DNA from: Whitmania pigra
Taxonomy: Eukaryota > Annelida > Clitellata > Hirudinida > Haemopidae
Length of the DNA: 64,000 bases
Direction: 5' to 3'
Assembly: GCA_021613335.1 (NCBI GenBank)
Contig: JAJTWR010000231.1
Span: forward strand, 825,501-889,500
A program made the translations under genes and the position numbers. The notes under the pieces are model-generated. The model was not told the DNA's origin, made no database searches, and saw only the letters and a list, made by a program, of their open reading frames with translations. Shown here piece by piece: positions 21,801 to 35,423 of the stretch (position 1 is the stretch's first letter; each line of letters opens with the position of its first letter).

Positions 21801-24800
21801 CCTTGCCTCAAAAGAGGTAATTTTTCAAATCCATGAGGGTTTTTACTTTCCATCCACGCAAACTAAGACATTTCTGGAAGAACTCTAATGTTTATAAATT
21901 CCTTTAAAACAATTTATGGACACGGTTGCAAGTAATCATGAATTATTAATATTAATATTAATGAACTGAAGACAAATGAATATATTGACACAAAAAGGGT
22001 GAGATAAAAAGAATTTCTTTGTATTGGTGTGATGTATATTTTTTACCTGGTTCATAAATTAAATAAATAAAAAGATCGTGGTGTTGTAGCTGGTAGCTAC
22101 TGTTGTAGCTATGAGGTTTAATCATAAAGTGAGTTTTAGTGAACGAATTTATTTAAAAAAAATAAAAGAAAACTAAATAATAAAATAATATTTTAAGAAT
22201 CAAACACTATTTGACTTTCAAGATCAAGTTATGTAGCACAAGAATTAAATATGTTGTCATAGTAGGCTGAAATTTATAGATGTTCGAACAAATACGGGAC
22301 CGTAAATGTATTAACAAATTTTAAAATATTTTTATAGACTTTTGCCATGAACAATCAAGTCATGTTAATGAAATGATTACTCAAGATTCAAATAAAGTAA
22401 ATTTCTAATGCAGAGATTACCTTATTCTGTCTCCCTTGCATAAAACGTGACACGATAATAAATTAATAAATTTTTGAAGTCATAAAATTAGTTTCGTTTT
22501 TCTTTCAGTGAAATATTTAGTAGCTAGAAAATTTGCCAAAACTAAAAGCATAAAAAGAAGAAAACACCTTCTCAGACCCTGGCTTAAAATTATTTTAAAC
22601 AAAACGCTGCAAATAATGCTAAAAAATAGCGGAATTAGAAATAAATTATGCAAATATTCTCTCGTAAAAACATTAAATTCGAACAAAGAAAATTTTCTCA
22701 AATTATATAAAATATAACAAATAATAAAAAACCTTCTCTGAGTTCCCCGTGAAGTTGGTCGGCTGCTCCTCCCTTGTAAATCGTGGTCACAAAGGCTCCC
22801 ATTTGACCTTCTCTGTCCAAAAACTGTCCTCCTGTAATCTTCACGCCTATGCCGAATCCTACACGTGAGGGAAGAAATTGTGATTGCATTCTTAAGAAAA
22901 GTTTACGCGATGGGATCTGACCTTCGAGGTATTTGTCCTTGAGATCACGTGTGATGAGGATTGTCTTCGTCGGAAAGCTGTACTGCCTGGTTTGCTTGCG
23001 AACCACTCCGTTGATCTGTAAAGATTGCAAACGAATAAAACATTATCTCCTTTTATTTTTGAGAGAAGCAATTTCTTGCTGATTAAAACGTTTTAAATCA
23101 GCTTCGATTTTTTGCAACATGTATCTAATGAAAAGAATCGGTTGCACGAATTTCATGCATCGAAATAAAGTTAACTTTGGCTTAGCAGTCAATCAGGGAC
23201 ATCATTTGGGGTGGGGGCATTCGGACTAGACCCAAAAAGGTCATCTGCTCAAGTTGTGCGTGGGTTCGTCCTTCTTAGAAAAAGCCGTAATGACGTTCCT
23301 GCATCCAATTTCATTTTTATTGAGCCGAACAAAAACAACTACTATATAAGAAACATGATCATGAATTGGCCCCAAGGATTGATATTCCGCAATTTGGATA
23401 ACCCGTTTGTCATTTGATATATGCGTCTATTTAATAGCATATGGAATGAATATTTTAATTATTTCTTGGCAAGTATCATTGTAATAATGGAGAATCAATA
23501 AAAAAATTAAGCTTATGTAAATTTGGTTGGGAGAATAAGGTATGTGAAAATTTTTAGAAACGTATAGTTTTCTAAACCTTAAGTGACGGAACATTTGCGC
23601 TTCATTGCACATTATAGAGAAATTGAATTTCGGCATTGAATTCAATGGATTGGCTGAGTGTAAAATGAATATTGAACCATTTTTACTAGTGATGGCTCTT
23701 CAAAATCCTCGTGATGCAATTATAAACAAATGATAGGTTAGGTCGATAGAGGTTCAATAATCATGAAAAATTGAAAAACAAAACCCAAATTCCCACATGC
23801 GACTCATGTAAAAGTGTTCAGACAATTGTTCCGTGGTAAAATACGACTGATTTTACGTGATAGGAGCTTTCATATCAGGCTCTGCAATCCACATTTTTTT
23901 CCACCTAAAATTGTGCCAGGCAAATAAGAGCGCTTGAGCACAAAGTTGACCTCGGTCTAACGCAATAACAAACAATACCATGATTCAACATTTTTGTGAC
24001 ATTTTATGAAATTGCGTTTGCTGGAAATTTGATAATTTAAAATTATTTTAACTAAGGATAAGAAAGTTTTGTCAATTTCTTATTTATTAAAAACGTACGC
24101 ACTCAGTTATTCAAATGTTTGTTTCATGAAAATGACAAATTGCTTGAACATTATTAAGAGAAACAATAGCACTCGTCAATCTCAAAGTGAAAGCCAATTA
24201 TTCATCAAAATAGATGGAACTCGCCTTGATTGGCTGGCCAAGTGAACTCACTTCAATGAGATTCTCATCAGATTCAGGTGATGCACTTCTTTGAAAACTT
24301 TCCTTCGAAGTGACTGAAACGATGTGAAGATGATGGTGATTAGCTGACCTGAATAATTAAAATTTAAGGATTGTTTCAGCAACTCACTTTTGCCAAAATC
24401 TGTCACATTCTGATTTGAAGGGAATGCCAATCCAGAAAATGTTGAAGATCTGTTGGTGTCTTTCACACTGTAATTCTTTTGATGATAATTATCAGCTTCC
24501 GAATTTGGGATAAAACCGGGTTCTGAACTTCTGAAGGGGAAGATCTGGCTGTCCAAACGTCTGCGTTTCTGATACAGACTTCTGGCTTTCGAGATATCAG
24601 TCGAGGTGACATCTGGCATTGCCATCAATCTCTGAATCTGCTCCTGCAGATATCTTGCCTCTTCAAGTTGAAGTTTTCTAAGTTCAATTTCCAGCCTCAA
24701 CTGTTCTTTTTTCTCTTCTCTCAGAAGCGGATTTTCATTTTCCTCCATATGCGAGAATGAAGGAGTTCTCAAAAACCTCCTGTGAAAGGTGTCTCTTTCT

Positions 24801-27800
24801 TCAAGTTCTGCTTCTCCGCTCCAACCATCTCTCAACAGATTGGCTTCCGAGTGACTGTTTGCCAGGCTTGGTTTTACGTGTTTGAACAAAAGATCGGAAG
24901 ATCGAGAAAGAGAACCATATCCTTGCGGTGTAGCGTCCACGGCGTATCCACTTCGACCTGTGTAACCCCTCGGCATGTATTTCCTTCCTTGCATTCTCTG
25001 CACGTCGTAATGTCTGTCGCTCAGTTTCCTATCGATGCCTTCGTAGTCCAAATAATTTCTGCCATGTTGTCTTTCTGAGTAGGAGGTCTTTCCTGAAGAC
25101 ATGGTGTCGGTCACCAAATTTGAAATTAATGGATCTGAATTTTGTCGCTTGAAAGAGTGAGGCTTGCTGCTGTAGAGGTAGTTTTTATTATGTTTACTTG
25201 GTGTAGTTTCTTGTCTGCTGCGCTTGTTGTTGATTGGAATAAAACTCTTCTTGGAATTCTGAGACTGGTGTTTCTTGTGGTATTTATTAATGATATCATT
25301 TTTGTTTGACACTGCTCTCACAGGTTCATGATCGTACGATTCCTTAGAGATATGGATCACTGGAGAGTTGCTTCTATAGCGCTTTTCGTAGGTAGGCCTC
25401 CACTCTGTCCTTTTCTTTTCTCTCTCGGCCATCTCAGCCTCCATCCTCCTCACTTCTTCTTCTTCATCCAACCTCAACCTCCTCGATGCTGTGACAATTT
25501 GCAATTCCTCTCGTATTCTCTGCTTCAGAGATTTGATTTCTATCGGCACCTGAATCCCATGAAATGCCACCATTTCGACTTGGGTTTTGTACTTGGCAAA
25601 ACTATTGACGTTTGACGCGTTGGGTGCGACACTTCTCGAAGTTTTAAATTTGTTTGTCGATGTATTTGACGTGTATTTGTTTTGGTTGTCAGGTTCAGCT
25701 CTGTTATTGAATCTCTCATGAGTACTTGTTGCTTTAGAATTTACGAATACGTCTAGTCTTGACTGACGTCCGACGCTCTTTGCCCTTGATGTCGCAGGCG
25801 TCCTAAGAGAAGATCTCTCTTTGCTAATTCCAAAGTTGGCACCGAAACTCGTGCTTCGCTGGCGGAAGGAAGCACTTCCGGTCGTGAAAAATCTGCTGCT
25901 CGCATTGGAAGCGTCGCTGCTGTCTTCTTCATCTTCACTTTTTTCAGATGACGATCCACCTCTCTTGTGAATCTCCTTCGTTCTCAAATGGCGCCTCAAT
26001 CTCTCCTTGACTGTCTCGACATTTTCTTCTTGTTGCTTCCTCGAATCGGCCGACTTTGATCTTAGTCTAGTCTTTGAAACTGGCAGTTGATCGGGTGTTG
26101 GGGGAAGTTTTCTGTGGGCCTTTTCGTGTTTTCCCATAGCTGATACCTGACCGCTGATGGACATAAGAACCTTTAATGGATAAATTAGTTTGGATTATAT
26201 GCTAATAAAATTGAAAGTTAATAACTATACTTTTAATTCATAGCCTTAAATTAGCAAAAGGTTCAAATATAATCTTAAATAACCATGGAGAGCGTCTTCT
26301 TGGAATCAAGATCTGACAAGTCGGTGTGACCAATTAAGTTCGAATCAGCTTCAAAAGCTGATTCCTTTTGCTTCTTTTCCACGTCGAAAGTGACCTGGGA
26401 ATTATGCAAAGGTTCGCTAGATCTCGTTTCCATGGGGATCGCAGGCAAACGTTTTTGAGATTTTTTAGTGGCAGACAAAGAATTGCTGAGATCCTGAGGT
26501 GAGTTTTGAGTTGTCGATGAAGAGTTATTAGATTTCATTATTGCTCTAGGTTCAGATTTAGTGCTAGCAATTCCTGTCTGGAGGTTCATGTTGCCTTCCA
26601 AGGCGTATTTGTAAGTTGTGGGAGGTAAATCAAAATTCTCATGGCTGTCTTTAGACGAAGAATGGATTGGTACTGAATCCATAGACAGAGTTGGAAATTG
26701 GGGTTTCGACTGAATTGCTATGATGTCTTGAGGGGTACCCGTTGAATTGATAACTCGTGAGTTCTGTTCAGATGAAGAGGATTTAGAAGAGAAATTGGCA
26801 TTCGAGCAAATGCTCAAATCGATCGGCTCGTTCGATTGCCTTTGAATGTTATCCACTGATGATGATGAAGTTGTTTGAGACGTGCTGGCTTGCTTGTCTT
26901 TGTCCGAATCTTCTTTCATGAAATTCGACAAGAAGATATTGACAGAGGTAATTGGTGTCATCATAACGATAGATGAACTCGCTGTTTCCGCGAAGGCACA
27001 CGAAGCCTTTGGTTTACCATTTCGCTCATCCGATTGTGACGTTGTGAAATTGGCCAAATGTACCTCTTTTGAAGATTGATTCTCTTCAACCAAATTACTA
27101 TGAACGGAGGATGGAAACGACGTGACCGATGATCTGAGGTCCATCAACGATGTGCTGGAATCGGGAGGTCTGCACACCCCTGCTCTTCTGACGTGCTCCA
27201 TTGCTGACGACGATCCAACCACTACGTCAGTAGTCTTCGGTTGAGCAGAATGAGAAGAATCAACGGTTATTTTGCTCAAGTTTTCGTAGCGCGGTGCTCT
27301 TTTCATGATGCTCTGCTTCAGGCGTTCTTGGTCGCTCTGAGAATTTATCGGCATTCGACCCTGGATTGCCGTAGGGGGGTACGTGGGACTTGCACCGTGC
27401 CTCGAGATTGGTTTGTGATTAGACGAGAATATCGACGTTCCTGCGAGTCCGACATTTTTAGATTGAACTTCGGATGTGCTGCTGTTCGTGAGATTCTTGA
27501 CGTGGTCATATTGCGAGAGCATCTGATTCTCAGCAGCTGAAGATGGATCGTTGTTCCTGAATGGCTGATTGTTTACGAGATAATCTTCGGTTTTACGAGA
27601 AAACTCGGCAAATAGTTGCGAGGTTGGACCTATGATTTCTGGACCCCTCTTGACTTCAATCATCGGTGACACGCTCATTGTGTTCGTTAATAGAGCCGTA
27701 TCGCTGGCAATCGAAGCGGCAAAGCTGGCCAGCGTGTCGCCCTCCGTCTGCTCAAACCTCTGCGGGTCGCTGCTACTGAATCTTGCCGGTTTCTGAGGAG

Positions 27801-30800
27801 GTAGAAAGATTTTGGCATCATCCTTCAACTGAGAAATAGAAGGAGGCGCGTTGAAAATGAAGTGATTCTGGGCCTCCATCAATCCGGAAAAATAATTTCC
27901 GCTTAAGTTGTAGCTGTCCACGCAAATTTCATAATCACAAGATCCCGCCATGCTGCTGATGCTGTTGTTGAAATTGTTTGTCCAAGGAAGAGCCGATGTC
28001 TTAATGAGCATCTGCAGAGGAGCTCTGTCATTTGAGGGCAGGTTGTTGTTGAATGCAGGAGGTCTGTACTGCCCCACATCCCTTGGAGTAATAACAATTT
28101 AGGAAAATATAAATAAAAAATCAGAATAAATTATTAATGAGTAATAATTAATAAATATTAAGAATGGCAATGCAAAAACATTATTAATTATTACTAATTT
28201 AGATTAGATTAGTTTCACGTAGCCCTACTCACCTGTACAGAGGTGAAGAGTCACGATGGCGTGACCAGGATGCGTTGGAAGACGCGAAGTTGGCTGAAAG
28301 ACTTTTCGGACTTCTCTTTGGACTCTGAAGGAGTTCTGGATCAGCATAACCAACTTTCTCGATCGGTGGAACTTTGACGCTTTTGGCAGTAGCAGTGACC
28401 TCGGACTTGGAAAATATTGAAGCGCCGATTGTGCTGGCAAGCGGCGTATCCTGGTCGTATCGACCGTGCGATGAAACGATGGCTTGAATGTCCTGCGGAC
28501 GTTGATTGGATGTGCAAACAATTGACTCGTGAACCTCCTTTTTATCCGGAAAAAATGAAAACTGATGAGATGTAGAGACTGCGTTTGCCACCGATGCGGA
28601 TGAGGTTGATGAAGATGATAATGATATCGGCAGTGGCGGCGGTGGTGGCGGTGCATGGCTGGCAACCTGATAAGCAGCCTGGTTGGTCCTGAAAGTGTCA
28701 TCGTTGATTCCCAAATCGAATGGGCCTCCGTCATACAAACGTGTTTCCTCAGATTGAAACGGTTTCGAGCTAACAGACATCGAAGCGTCCAGCACTCGAG
28801 TTGACGGTGAGAGATTCCGTGGCATTCCTTCGACTTGCGATTGGAATGAAACTGGATCGCTCAGTCGTCTGCCCTTCTCCGTAAAAACAAATTCTCTCAT
28901 CGTCGGTTGTGACTCGCTGTAAATACTCGAATAAGGAACTGAAAAAGATTCGTGGCTTGCAGGCTGGAGAGGTGTTAGGATGTACGAATCGCTTTGAGCT
29001 GGAAATTATGACTAATTAATGATTAATTATGACTAATTAAGCATAATTATATTATCTTAAGTTTTCTTATAATTTATTCGAAATATCTACCGCTACAAGC
29101 AGATCATCGACATGCTTGAAAGAAAACTGACCCGACGAGTTACAAGGTGGATATTGATCGAAACTTGTTCCGTATATGTTTGCATTCTCCTCAACCATGC
29201 CGGATAAGCATGAGCGGTTGGCAGAAGTGGTCGTTGTTGTGGTAATTATGGGCATGGCGATTGTCGTTGATGATGGGAGATCAGCATATGAGCCACTGAT
29301 GTGGAGTGATGCTTGTCTTTGGAGTTCCGCGTGTCTGTTGCTTCCAGAAGGAAGTGAGTGCTGCTGCTGGAGCGTTGTCTAAGATGATTGGGATGAGATC
29401 ATATTAATAATAATTTCAAATAATTCTCAATTTATTGCAGGTCAATCGTCGCACAAACACAAAGTTATTGTTGAACACGTTTAAAAATTGAATACCATAT
29501 CTATTTTAGGAAGTGTTTTTTTAAGTTCATGATCGCAACACTTTTATGCTCTTATTTTCTTTAATTTTGTCGACTATTATTTTATTTTATTGTTTTCATG
29601 TAATTTAAGCTGTTTTTTCATCCATTTAATGAATCACAACTCTTTCAAGTTGCTTGTTTTCAAGTTGCACGTCACGCATGAAATGAGATGATGTGGTTGC
29701 ATCTGTTGATTTTGATGAATGATTTCCTTTTAGTAGAATTATAGGTTAGATTATGCCTTTGTATGAATAAATATTATTGTTAATTAATCACATGCATTTG
29801 TGCGCACTCGCCAAGCAATAATAATCATCATCACCATTAAATCGCCAAGTTTGAAAGGGTAAATTTCCACATATTGTCTATGCCAATTTTTCTTTAGAGC
29901 AATATTAATTGTTCATTCAAGCGAGGGATCAAATTTTAAGCTAATTTGAAACCAATGGTTAGTATTAAGTATTAGTCCAATGTTCATATGTTCAAGTTAC
30001 GAGTTGTCTTTTAATTCTGCAAAAGAGCAGCGTATGTGTATGTGTCGTCAATACCGAGTCAATGCGGAGGAGAAACCCGGACCAGCTGAGACTCGCCACT
30101 TTACTCAGAAATTATTTTTGTACCAAGGTTCTCTATCGAAATCTTGCTAAGCTAAAAGCCTGACATTTCTTTATAACTTCCGTGTTGCTCAGAGCAGTAT
30201 TTCCTGTAAACATTTACAGACAAAGGAAGGATCTTAAAGGAAACCCTGAGCTGCCGTTATGTTTGGTCGTGCGATGTTTTTTACTGATTGTGCAACAGAT
30301 GTCGTGACATGGATGTCTAGGATTCCATGGTCGTGAGAAGCATGCAGGGTAATTTACAACTAGGGCTCGTAAATTAATTTCCTTGCGATGAACAAAGCTG
30401 CATCCTAGAATTCAGTAAACAAAGCCATAAAGAGGAAATGACTGACATACTGAGTTTCTCGAGACAGACCCTCTGTCCATAAAGTGCAGCGAAGAGCTCT
30501 CAATGTGAAATTAGTAGCATAAATATAGCTGTGTGACGACAGTAGTGTAGTGAAAATCTACAATTTTTAACAATAAGAGTTCATGATGTCGTGTTTAAAA
30601 TGTTCTTGAATGAAACGATATGTAAATATAGGAATAAGAAGTTGTTTGATTAGATGGGTGAACGGATTGGCAAACGAGTGGTCCAAATAAGAATATTGGG
30701 CAAATTTACACTTAAAAAATAAATTGATCGACGGGCTTAGAACGACCCAAAAAATTATAACATGGTTTTGAGTTTAAAATACGGTGAAAGGTTAAAACGA

Positions 30801-33163
30801 GCTTGTCGGATTATGCCAACCAATCAAGTCGGTGCCTTAAGACTCGTGCTCCTATTTTTATTTGATTAATTTTCTTTAAATAAAAAGTGAGATTTTAGAA
30901 AATTAAAATTGCCAACAGACGTGCTTTACAAAGTTCGTTCCATCATCACCAGTCGAAATTAAAATAGGCAGCCGAGCTAAAAAGAAGAATGAGACGTCGC
31001 TTCAGACAACACGCCAAACATCGCGACACTTGAAGTGGAAAGAAATTGAAATTATTCTTAAATCAGTCTGTTCCTTAAATCAAAATATACCATCTGGAAG
31101 AATAATTTTACTGCTTTTCGGAAAACATCCGGGCATGACATTTCCTGAAATTCTTTGCAGAAATGAACACTTTTAAGACTCTCGACATTTTGCGACACGG
31201 CCCGTGTTTGCTATTGTCGCTTAAAAGTTGATTTCAACAAAGTATTCACTCATTGCGAAAGTAATTATTAATTCACTAGAGAAATAGTAATAATAAATTG
31301 TTTGACTCACAAAATCAGGTGGTTGTTCGAACATCTTTGTGCTCGAAGAAGTCGATCTCGATGCAAATACGGAAGTTGACATTTCATCCTCTTGTTGCTG
31401 CTGACGCCATTTTGTCGTGGCGTTCATTAAATCCCGCCTTTTTCGGCAAACGTTGCAAAGCCACACGCCCTGGGGAAAAAAATGATTCACGCTGTTGGCA
31501 CGAACATTCATTTTACGACCAACTCATTCATTCTCTCCGTTCATCTTTCCTTCCATTCATCAATTTAAACCTCCTGGTTGTCAGACGTGCCACATTCAAA
31601 GCAAATGTTGGCTCTCCTGCAGTCAGAACATATGGCGTCGTCTTGGTCCTTAATCTTCATCATGCTGCAAATGACGCACTCAAATTGTTCAACATCATCC
31701 TCATCAGGACTCATTATTCTCCCAGTTTCCGACGCCTCATCAACTTTTGCGTCCACTATGCCCCTGTACCTGGATTGAAACAGGTGCGAAGTATAAAATG
31801 AGGTCGCCTTCCTATTTACCTGACACATACCAATAAAGTAATTAACATTGCGGACTCAAAGATGAATTGGATTACTAAATGTCAACGAATTAGATTACTG
31901 ATGTAATGATGTTTATATAATATTATATAACATTGTGTAAATGTAATTACGTTTTTATTTTTATGGTGTTAACTGTAGTCAATTATGTGACAATAATATA
32001 TATTATATTTATAAATTGAACATTTAATTTATGTATTATTCACCTCAAAAATTGTAATTATTATGATACAGCTTCTTGCTCAGAGCATAATTATTTTTGT
32101 AAACGTCATTAAAAAAAAAACATCATCTGACAGAATACGTGAAAGTAAAAACATCGGCTTCGTTTCAATACATTTTAAAGCACCTAGCTTCTGACTGGTC
32201 CGTAGTCTGGCTGGCAGACTGAATCTCATTCTGATACTCTCTCCTCTTGAGGTAATCGTCGTACTGTCTGAACCCGGAAGAATTGTAAGCATTAAAATCT
32301 TCGTCCCTCTTGTTGCTAATGGCCATACCATCGCTGGCAAAAGTATTCAAGTGCTCCCGATCTCGAACAAAGTCCTGCTGGTATAGGCTGCCGTCGAAAG
32401 GTCTCTCATAGGCTTGGTAGGAGTCAAATTGTCCTAGTGATGTATCACTTGCCTGAGGTAGGTAAGCATCGGAATTATTCTGATGGGGAGGTAAAGTTAC
32501 CTCGACACCCATTGCCCTCGCCATGACGGCTTCGATTTGGAGTCTCTCTTCCTCACTAAGGTGGCTTAAGTCCACATCCATTCCCATGGCTGGAGACGAC
32601 TGTTGGTTTTTAGATGGACCAGGATCGGTCGTCAATTGAGCAAATGAGTTGAACTTATTCGTTTCCTCTCGTCTAGAAGAAAACTTAGTGGAGGAAGAGG
32701 CTGGAGATGACGTGAGAGACGATGATGAATGAGTGTTGATGGAGGATTGAGCAGATGAGATGGCAGTTTGAAAAACCTCAACCACCGGAGTCAACTTTGA
32801 TGGCAACAGGGACGAAGCTTCCTTCAGCGTCTGGAAAGGACTTGAAATTACCTGAGTGCCTGAAAAGAACTTGTTCTCTGAGTGGGTGTTGTCCAGCTTT
32901 TGCGAGGAAGCATTTTGGTCTTTGAAAAATGTGAGTGGTGAATAATCAAATGCATCGGCATTGTTCTTGTTGCTGCTGAAGCCGGTGTGTTGGCTCACCA
33001 ATTGTTCGGTACTGCCGATGGCAGACGACAAAAATCCCGACAAACTCTGGAAGAGGCTCATCTTGGATTCCTTCCTGTCGTCTGTAAGATCCTCAACAAC
33101 TACCGGTTTATCTGACACTTGGAGTTTACAATTAAACATCACAGTTCGATGATTAACTTTCAT
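18830..33163 (-). CDS. Fife/Piccolo/RIM-type presynaptic active-zone scaffold
   Basis: Eighteen exons on the minus strand sum to exactly 2508 codons before the stop: 33163-32184, 31769-31571, 31469-31311, 29378-29132, 28998-28233, 28081-26284, 26170-24388, 24313-24252, 23015-22922, 22858-22733, 21146-21035, 20894-20800, 20447-20206, 19967-19926, 19854-19724, 19656-19472, 19407-19163, 19090-18830. The Rab-binding helix (DLSHLSEEERLQIEAVMARA, about 198-217) precedes an eight-cysteine FYVE-type finger (C358/361, 374/377, 383/386, 398/401) with the RIM signature WLCNVCRKRRD. About 1600 low-complexity Ser/Asn/Gln-rich residues follow, then the PDZ domain (about 2010-2107: GFGIGVKITGGQF, DQVLEWNGHPL). 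A single C2 domain (about 2233-2352) ends DNRPHWYQLQ. One C2 domain and this PDZ suggest Fife rather than RIM or Piccolo. In-frame TAA precedes the first ATG. Introns of 1.9 kb (29379-31310) and about 1.6 kb hold nothing I recognise. Confidence 0.88.
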
Positions 33164-34905
33164 CCTTTATTTGGTCTTGGACAACGACATTATCAACGAC
33201 CAAGAGAGACGCTTATCTTTCTCCTGAACTTCGAGAAACGTACGTCGGCCAAGCGGTCGAGTTTACAATAGGACTTGGAGTTGATGCAATAACGCGTGGA
33301 GACGATCGGAACACGTGTACAGCTTGTGACGTGCAGCACCGCAGTTGCTTTCGGTGCTCCGCTGTGCGCATGATGGCGCCGGCGCAGCATCCTTGCTATC
33401 ACATGTTCCTTTCGTCTTCGTGTGTATCACTTAACAAGTTAATGGTTAATAATCAATTATTTAACTTAACTTAACAAGTTATTGGTTAATAATTAATTAT
33501 TTAACATTAACTTTTATCTTCAAGAGGTTCCCTTGAACATTCTAATGCTTTAATTGCTTTAAACTGATGCAAATTCGATTCTTGCTGAATCAAATACGAA
33601 ACCCTTCAATCAAGTGTAACTCCAAACAATGACATTTAGCAAGTAATTTTTAAAATGCAAACTAAATGTTATTTAACATTTTTATTGAGTGGCTATCTAA
33701 ATTATTGGTAAATAACTTTTAACCTAATTTTCAGAATTTATGATCTTCCTTCCCATAAAATATTTTTAAGAGTAACTAGGAAACTAGTAGAAATATTAAT
33801 AAAACGGAATAATTTATCAGACATTGACCTTTTGAAAGCTCTATAAATTAATAATCAGTTAAACTTTATTGTAGTTGTGCTTTTTAAAATTAGAAAAAAT
33901 GATCGTAATTTAATGCTTTTTTTTTACAATTTTAGGATAATAAATTAATTGGCTTGTAAATTTTAAAATGGAATATCTTGGCAATATCATTGCAGGGCCT
34001 CCCACTCCGACTATAATGATTTGTGAACCACATCGTTCTACTAATGATTAAATGTATATGCATCACTCTCAATCTCATCGGTGGTTCTCATATGTCATGC
34101 TTTCCTTGAAATGCGTACGAAGTTTATGACATACATTAAGTATTTTCAGACATTTTGTCATTATATTTATCACGTAATAACCCCTCGTCGGAAACAAGTG
34201 CATTATTAATGTTCCAAGAACACAAAAAAAAGTTTTCAAGCAAATCAATGTTTTTGAGACGCGGGTCGGCTTATTTTTACAGTGATAGCAAACCCTCCTG
34301 TAGCTTAACTCGACTCTCTTCCCGCAAAACGGACTCCCTCGAAAAACATAAATGGAACAAGTTTTAAATGGAAATGACGTCGGCGATAATCTCTTTTGTC
34401 AATAAATTCTTTTTCTAATCATTCATTCATTCATTAGTTGGTTGATTTTGTTTGTTTAATATTAATTATAATTAATCTTGTTATAAAGTTCGATGAAGTT
34501 GAAGTAACACTTCTCGTTTTGGCCCCCCCAGCGCTTGATAAAAAAAAACTTTTTGAGTCAAAGTTAAATTTGTCTTTATTTAGTCTTCTGCTAAAATTAA
34601 CCTATATGTAGGAAGAATGAGGCAGACAAATGAACACTACTTTTAAAAAGTGAAACTTGTTAAAAAAATAATTTTTGACTTCTCGAAAGTTGTTTCTTCC
34701 CTTTCTATTCTCTCGAAAATGTGTTTTTTTTTTACTTTCGGGCTTTTCTAAACAACCCATCATTTTACTCTTATTTCTTTCTTTTAAACTCCTCAGTTAT
34801 TTGTAAGGTTCAAAAATATTTAAAGCCTTGATTTTTCTATCCCACAAACTGAAACAGAGTTCCGGGTTAACATTCCACAATTACTGGTACTTAATAAGTA
34901 TTATT
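33164..34905. other. Upstream region of the Fife-like gene
   Basis: The first 250 bp (to about 33420) are GC-richer, with several CpGs, and probably hold the promoter and 5' UTR of the Fife-like gene. The rest is AT-rich, with TTAAC-type short repeats at about 33430-33510 and no recognised exon. Confidence 0.4.
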
Positions 34906-35266
<361 letters not shown>

Positions 35267-35423
35267 TACATTGTTTCGTCATTGACACAGTTTTAAAAAC
35301 TGGCAGTAGTTGATCTCTGCCAGGGATCAAGATTCAGATAATTCTCTCAAAATCCCAGCAGTTCCAAGAAGCGCAATTTTTTGGCATTGCCGAGGTGATG
35401 GTTGTCCATCGAACCCAACCAAA
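35267..35423 (-). mobile_element. LINE-like 3' end remnant with (TAA)n tail
   Basis: On the minus strand at about 35385-35330 the frame reads CQKIALLGTAGILRELSES and then a stop. This resembles the C-terminal end of reverse-transcriptase ORFs of non-LTR type. About 80 bp of 3' UTR then leads straight into the trinucleotide array. The element is truncated on the other side by the hAT element starting at 35424. Family assignment is from memory of the motif only. Confidence 0.45.

Noticed and set aside
24782..27540. Several plus-strand open frames of 65-99 codons
   Set aside because: All are shadows of the two long Fife-like exons on the minus strand.
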